10,048 nucleotides of DNA from JABCPE02 sp963520725. Lineage in GTDB: Bacteria > Bacteroidota > Bacteroidia > Flavobacteriales > Weeksellaceae. This document shows positions 6,787 through 10,048 of the stretch, one piece after another. The first letter of the stretch is position 1, and each line of letters starts with the position of its first letter. Under the pieces are notes generated by a model. It ran no database searches. It had not been told where the DNA came from and was given only the letters and a program-made list of their open reading frames with translations. The translations under genes and the position numbers were made by a program. The stretch covers positions 1-10,048 of the forward strand of contig CAUQSG010000058.1 in the NCBI GenBank assembly GCA_963520725.1, given 5' to 3'.

Positions 6787-7689
6787 TTAATTGCTATCGG
6801 TCTGTGGAATACTTATTTTACTGAATAATTTTTCTTTCCAAGAAACCCAATTATATTTCTTAGCAAAGATAAAGATAATTAAAAGATATAATGTAAACAT
6901 TAGAATAATATGATAAAATTCAATGCCAGGAGCAGAGAGTTCTTTGAAAAGAGAGGGTGTCTGGAAGACTGACCAGTCCGATGTGGAGAGAATACACGCA
7001 AAAAAATTGTTAGCGAAATGAATACCAAGAGCGAGTTCCAGCCCATCATCCATCAGGGTAACGATGCCCAGCAAAAATCCCATCCCGATGTAGAAAAACA
7101 TGATTTTGTAGCCCATTTTGGAAACTTCTGGATTAGCGAAATGAGCCAGTCCAAATAAAATGGAAGAAAGGAAAAGCGGAACCCATCGATTTTTGGACAA
7201 AAGCCCGAGCCACTGCATAAAATACCCTCGGAAAAAATACTCCTCAAAACCTATTTGAACAGGCAACAGGAGCAGAGCCATAATGCATAACATAAAGAAC
7301 TTCAATGGCTGGAAATTCCATGCGTAACCAGAAGGATTTATAAAATATTCTAAAAAGAAAGTCCCTACAATAATTCCTCCGTAAACTAAAAAGCTGAAAG
7401 AAATTCGTTTGAAATCTATTTTTTTTCGGCTGGTGGTGAACTGGGTAATAGATTGATTATGAAATATTTTAACAATGAAAAACAAAGGAAAAAGAAAAAA
7501 AGCAAAGCTGGATAAAGTCAAGGCAAAAGTCGGGAGTTCGCCTATCTGGTTTATCATTTCTTTCATCACTTTTTCTGTTTCATTATTATTTTCTTGGAAT
7601 GCTCCTTGGAATAAAAGTAATAAAACAATGGTGCATACTATGGCATATACTCGTTTGCTTTTCGCCGAAAAAACCTGTGAAATGTACAT
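6787..7689 (-). CDS. CPBP family intramembrane glutamic endopeptidase (Abi/CAAX type), 300 aa
   Basis: An inner-membrane protein with about eight hydrophobic segments, the CPBP (formerly Abi or CAAX protease) fold. The three active-site motifs are intact: EEYFFR (149-154, the EExxxR signature with catalytic Glu), FGLAH (179-183, FxxxH) and HFANN (224-228, HxxxN). The family includes Rce1-like CAAX proteases and bacterial proteins tied to bacteriocin immunity or anti-sigma factor cleavage; nothing here points to one of these. No bacteriocin or peptide gene was recognised nearby. ATG at 7689 is preceded by a clear -7 box about 57 nt upstream, and the leader has no Shine-Dalgarno. The C-terminal tail (about 277-300) is polar and Lys-rich. 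Family is sure, substrate unknown. Confidence 0.92.
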   Translation of the reverse strand: MYISQVFSAKSKRVYAIVCTIVLLLLFQGAFQENNNETEKVMKEMINQIGELPTFALTLSSFAFFLFPLFFIVKIFHNQSITQFTTSRKKIDFKRISFSFLVYGGIIVGTFFLEYFINPSGYAWNFQPLKFFMLCIMALLLLPVQIGFEEYFFRGYFMQWLGLLSKNRWVPLFLSSILFGLAHFANPEVSKMGYKIMFFYIGMGFLLGIVTLMDDGLELALGIHFANNFFACILSTSDWSVFQTPSLFKELSAPGIEFYHIILMFTLYLLIIFIFAKKYNWVSWKEKLFSKISIPQTDSN

Positions 7690-7745
7690 AATAAATTATT
7701 TAGAATGATTTTTATCCATTAGTATACTTTATTTATGATTTGTTA

Positions 7746-7753
7746 CAAAGATA
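7746..7753 (-). promoter_or_regulatory. Predicted -7 box for the CPBP protease gene
   Basis: The minus strand reads TATCTTTG, identical to the aspS box. The transcript would start near 7739, giving a leader of about 50 nt. The box sits 7 nt after the U-tract of the terminator of the upstream lipoprotein gene, so the two genes are separate units. Confidence 0.55.
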
Positions 7754-7759
7754 AATAAC

Positions 7760-7793
7760 AAAAAAACTCTTCTCGTATTTCACGAGAAGAGTT
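7760..7793 (-). terminator. Intrinsic terminator of the second lipoprotein gene
   Basis: AACTCTTCTCGT (7765-7776) pairs perfectly with ACGAGAAGAGTT (7782-7793) around a 5-nt loop: a 12-bp stem. Read on the minus strand it is followed by a U-tract (complement of the A-run 7760-7764), 10 nt after the lipoprotein stop codon. Confidence 0.88.
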
Positions 7794-7803
7794 GAGGGTT
7801 TTA

Positions 7804-8706
7804 TTATTCTTCTTTAATGTAAGAGCGATCAGCCGATATTTCGTATAAATATTCATCATATGTCGGGTCATTATGTGATCTCGCATGAATCCTTACACCA
7901 TTAGGGTAATCGCCATTATAAGTATTCTCTTTATCATAACTATATCGGTATTCCCAATAATCTCCATCATGAAAATCTCTAGTTTTGATATTATCTATAA
8001 ATCTAAGGTCTTCTATACGCTCAATGCCATGATTGTAATAAGGCAACTCATAGGTAAGCGGTCTGATATAAAACTCTACAACCAAAGCAGGAAAACCTTT
8101 TATGTTTCTAAGGGCGTTTTTGGTGTTATAGTATTCTATAGTTTGTTTAATGTTGCCTTGTTCATCAAAGGTTTTTGTAACTCTGCCGTTTTCTACAAGA
8201 AGAGTTATCGTTTTTTCTTTTCCTGTTTCAGGAATAGCAGAACAAGTGTCGGCACCCATCTCTATTTTGACAGTAACTTTGTTTCCTTGGTAAGTGTATG
8301 TGTGTTTTTTCTCAACAGAACAGCGAGGAGTAAGTCCTGTTCCTGGATAGAATTCAGTGCTTATTGCATGTGAGGAAGCTAGTCTGCCTTGGTTGTCATA
8401 TTGGTAGGTTATATTAGTTTCACCATAATCATAGCTACGATGAAAGCGACGCTCTTTTACTATTCTTCCATATGTGTCATACTCATAATCAATGTCAGAT
8501 TTTCCCACGCCGTCTATATTTACAGACTCAATCTCATTTCCGTTTTTATACTGAAAAGTTACTGTAGAACCTTTTGATAATTGTTTCAATAATACTAATT
8601 TCTCTTTTGGAGGCGCTGGAGTTTCGTTGTTTTCATTGTTTTCTAGGTCTCTGTTACAGGACAATAGCAAGCACCCTAGTGCTAAAATAGATAAAAAATG
8701 TTTCAT
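7804..8706 (-). CDS. Secreted lipoprotein paralogous to the one at 3203-4072, 300 aa
   Basis: MKHFLSILALGCLLLSC is a type II signal peptide with lipobox LLSC, so Cys17 should be lipidated; a low-complexity Asn/Glu/Pro linker follows (about 18-36). The mature domain has YD-type repeats: DYEYDTYGRI (73-82), ITYQYDNQGRLA (99-110) and HTYTYQGNKV (135-144). The motif YYNTKNALRNIKG (192-204) matches YDDKNAPMKNIKG of the other lipoprotein, and both are followed by a hydrophobic AxxxE segment. C129 and C155 may form a disulfide. The family is widespread in Flavobacteriia and uncharacterised; no function is assigned. Start is fixed by the signal peptide and by a -7 box 26 nt upstream. A strong terminator follows. 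Confidence 0.85.
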   Translation of the reverse strand: MKHFLSILALGCLLLSCNRDLENNENNETPAPPKEKLVLLKQLSKGSTVTFQYKNGNEIESVNIDGVGKSDIDYEYDTYGRIVKERRFHRSYDYGETNITYQYDNQGRLASSHAISTEFYPGTGLTPRCSVEKKHTYTYQGNKVTVKIEMGADTCSAIPETGKEKTITLLVENGRVTKTFDEQGNIKQTIEYYNTKNALRNIKGFPALVVEFYIRPLTYELPYYNHGIERIEDLRFIDNIKTRDFHDGDYWEYRYSYDKENTYNGDYPNGVRIHARSHNDPTYDEYLYEISADRSYIKEE

Positions 8707-8732
8707 AATAGATAATTTTAAAATTTATCTAA

Positions 8733-8740
8733 CAAATTTA
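8733..8740 (-). promoter_or_regulatory. Predicted -7 box for the second lipoprotein gene
   Basis: The minus strand reads TAAATTTG, a full match to TAnnTTTG, giving a leader of about 20 nt before ATG 8706. No -33 TTG is visible. It is divergent from the tetR promoter, 114 bp away. Confidence 0.5.
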
Positions 8741-8853
8741 GTTTATTTTCAGAAAATGATGAATGCTTATTTATGTGATTTTCATCATGTTTTTGAGCTA
8801 AAGAAGAGGTATTCACAACTTGAAACTATATTCCCTTTTTTTTGATTTAAAAC

Positions 8854-8884
8854 TTTGTGGATTTAGGAAAATATATTATGTTTG
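8854..8884 (+). promoter_or_regulatory. Full Bacteroidota-type promoter of the tetR-hydrolase operon
   Basis: TTTG (8854-8857), exactly 19 nt, then TATGTTTG (8877-8884): both the -33 and -7 elements match the consensus. This is the only promoter in the window with both. Transcription would start near 8890, which is the left edge of the palindromic operator elements. Confidence 0.75.
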
Positions 8885-8890
8885 CAAAAA

Positions 8891-8922
8891 ATAACAGGTG
8901 TTATATTACAATTGTTATATAA
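8891..8922 (+). promoter_or_regulatory. Candidate TetR operator: two tandem 14-bp palindromic elements
   Basis: ATAACAGGTGTTAT (8891-8904) is a perfect inverted repeat (ATAACA, 2 nt, TGTTAT). ATTACAATTGTTAT (8905-8918) follows without a gap and matches it at 11 of 14 positions. The second element also sits in a 22-bp near-palindrome (8901-8922, one mismatched pair) centred on ACAATTGT. The array covers the predicted transcript start and leader, just before the tetR ATG, where a bound repressor would block transcription. Binding by the neighbouring TetR protein is inferred. Confidence 0.65.
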
Positions 8923-8930
8923 AGAAATAT

Positions 8931-9455
8931 ATGCCGAAATCAACAACAATAACCCAAGAAGTAATTATAAAAACTGCTTTCGAGATGGTACGAAAGGAAG
9001 GCTTTGCAGTGCTTTCTGCCCGAAATATTGCCAAGCAAATAGGTTGCTCCACTCAGCCCATTTATTGGAGCTATAAAAATATGGGTGACCTCAAAGCTGA
9101 AATATGCAAAAAAGCCCTTCCATTCCTCCAAAATCTAATGCTCAGTTACTCAAAAACAGGCAATACTCTTTTGGATTTAGGGCTGGGCTATGTATGGACA
9201 GCGTACACTGAACCAGCCCTATTCAAAGCTTTTTACATGGATAATGTTACCAATGTAAAACTTGCTGACATTTTTCCCGAAAGTGAGCGAGTGGTAGAAA
9301 TAATGAAAAATAGCGAGGAATATCGACAGCTATCTGAAAAAGAAGTGAAAAATAATATTGCTAAAGCTTGGATGTTAGCACATGGTATCGCTTCATTGGT
9401 TGCTGTTGGTATGCTTGTTTACGACGAAGGTAAAATTTTAGAAATATTAAAATAA
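8931..9455 (+). CDS. TetR/AcrR family transcriptional regulator, 174 aa
   Basis: A DNA-binding regulator, probably a dimeric repressor. The N-terminal domain (about 6-55) is a TetR helix-turn-helix: helix 1 IIKTAFEMVRKEGF (12-25), then LSARNIAKQIGCSTQPIYWSYKN (28-50), with the recognition helix in the STQPIYWSY part. Residues 60-174 are helical and would bind a ligand; no ligand can be read from them. A GTG at 8898 would add 11 residues, but it lies inside the palindromic operator and adds no conserved sequence, so ATG 8931 is preferred. The strong promoter and palindromes directly upstream suggest autoregulation. The hydrolase gene follows after 37 nt with no promoter between, so the hydrolase is the likely regulated partner. 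Confidence 0.9.
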   Translation: MPKSTTITQEVIIKTAFEMVRKEGFAVLSARNIAKQIGCSTQPIYWSYKNMGDLKAEICKKALPFLQNLMLSYSKTGNTLLDLGLGYVWTAYTEPALFKAFYMDNVTNVKLADIFPESERVVEIMKNSEEYRQLSEKEVKNNIAKAWMLAHGIASLVAVGMLVYDEGKILEILK

Positions 9456-9492
9456 TTGATAATCAAAAGTATAAAAACAAAATATTAGCAAT

Positions 9493-10048
9493 ATGAACAA
9501 AAACACTGAAAACCCTGTAAACGCTGCTTCTTGGGATAAGATTTTCCCCAAAAGCGATAAAGTTGAACACAAAAAAGTATCGTTTAAAAACCGTTATGGT
9601 ATTACCCTCGTAGGCGATTTGTATTTCCCTAAAAATAGCGAAGCTAAAAAACTTGCTGCCCTTGCTGTCTGTGGAGGATTTGGAGCTGTAAAAGAACAGG
9701 CTTCGGGCTTTTATGCTCAGACGATGGCCGAAAGAGGTTTTGTAACCTTAGCTTTTGACCCTTCTTATACTGGAGAGAGTGGAGGAGAGCCTCGCAATGT
9801 GGCATCGCCGGATATCAACACCGAAGATTTTTCGGCAGCGGTAGATTGCTTAGGCATTCAACCCTTTGTAGATAGAGAAAAAATAGGAATCATCGGCATC
9901 TGCGGTTGGGGTGGCTTTGCACTGAATGCTACCGCTATCGATACTCGTATCAAGGCAGTGGCAACGATGGTAATGTACGATATGTCGCGCGTGTTTAGCA
10001 AAGGCTATTTTGATGCCAATACACCCGAAATGCGTTTGGAAATGAAGC
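9493..10048 (+). CDS. Alpha/beta hydrolase (dienelactone hydrolase-like/YcjY type), N-terminal 185 residues (cut by right edge)
   Basis: The frame is open from ATG 9493 to the window end. No signal peptide, so cytoplasmic. Strand and loop pattern fit an alpha/beta hydrolase: a family N-terminus with YGITLVGDLYFP (35-46), the oxyanion-region loop VCGGFGAVKEQASGFYAQ (59-76), LAFDPSYTGESGGEP (86-100), and the nucleophile elbow IGICGWGGFALNA (134-146), where Cys137 sits at the nucleophile position as in dienelactone hydrolases rather than the common Ser. The catalytic Asp and His would be in the missing part. The N-terminal 15 or so residues are polar and likely flexible. It is second in an operon with the TetR regulator (37-nt gap, no promoter or terminator seen), so expression probably responds to that regulator's ligand, perhaps an ester, lactone or reactive compound. 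Substrate unknown. Confidence 0.88.
   Translation, partial: MNKNTENPVNAASWDKIFPKSDKVEHKKVSFKNRYGITLVGDLYFPKNSEAKKLAALAVCGGFGAVKEQASGFYAQTMAERGFVTLAFDPSYTGESGGEPRNVASPDINTEDFSAAVDCLGIQPFVDREKIGIIGICGWGGFALNATAIDTRIKAVATMVMYDMSRVFSKGYFDANTPEMRLEMK

Noticed and set aside
7885..8373. A 162-codon plus-strand frame opposite the second lipoprotein
   Set aside because: Antisense shadow of a gene with a clear signal peptide, promoter and terminator.
8627..8845. A 72-codon plus-strand frame overlapping the lipoprotein start and the intergenic region
   Set aside because: It crosses the signal peptide region and promoter of a better-supported gene and shows no recognisable motif or promoter of its own.
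1..10048. Search for tRNA or rRNA genes, CRISPR arrays, insertion sequences, phage or known defence genes
   Set aside because: Reading both strands gave no cloverleaf-like segment, no regularly spaced repeats, no terminal inverted repeats with target duplications, and no transposase, integrase or nuclease motifs.

Overview
The window looks like chromosome of an AT-rich member of the Bacteroidota, most likely a Flavobacteriia relative of the Chryseobacterium/Riemerella group. Three things point there. Most genes are preceded by the Bacteroidota-type -7 promoter box TAnnTTTG. Shine-Dalgarno sequences are essentially absent and leaders are short and A/T-rich. The AspRS, the TPR protein and the small lipoproteins all read like proteins of that group. 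The genus is inferred from remembered family resemblance, not from a search.

Layout, left to right: (1) the N-terminal part of an RDD-family membrane protein (minus strand, running off the left edge), divergent from (2) a TPR-repeat protein with a TTG start. The TPR gene converges on (3) a THUMP-domain RNA methyltransferase of the RlmL/YpsC type; their abutting stop codons lie inside one shared bidirectional terminator. Divergent from the methyltransferase is (4) a secreted lipoprotein with Tyr-x-Tyr-Asp/Asn repeats and its own terminator. Then come (5) a ZIP-family metal transporter and (6) aspS, aspartyl-tRNA synthetase, each with its own promoter. aspS converges on (7) a CPBP-family intramembrane protease across a long hairpin terminator. 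Upstream of that, also on the minus strand, is (8) a second lipoprotein that shares a C-terminal motif with the first. Last, divergent from it, is (9) a TetR-family regulator followed 37 nt later by (10) an alpha/beta hydrolase cut by the right edge.

Genes 1 to 8 look like separate housekeeping or envelope units, almost all with their own promoter and terminator. The only clear multigene unit is tetR-hydrolase. It has the best promoter in the window (TTTG, 19 nt, TATGTTTG), and two adjacent 14-bp palindromic elements lie between that promoter and the tetR start codon, which suggests autoregulation and control of the hydrolase by a small ligand.

No rRNA or tRNA gene, CRISPR array, insertion sequence, phage gene or defence system was recognised. 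No gene-free stretch exceeds 300 bases. The longest is 8707-8930, which holds two divergent promoters and the operator; I see nothing in its middle (about 8741-8853). I found no strong candidate for a wholly new system. The most useful leads are the operator array and the paralogous lipoproteins.
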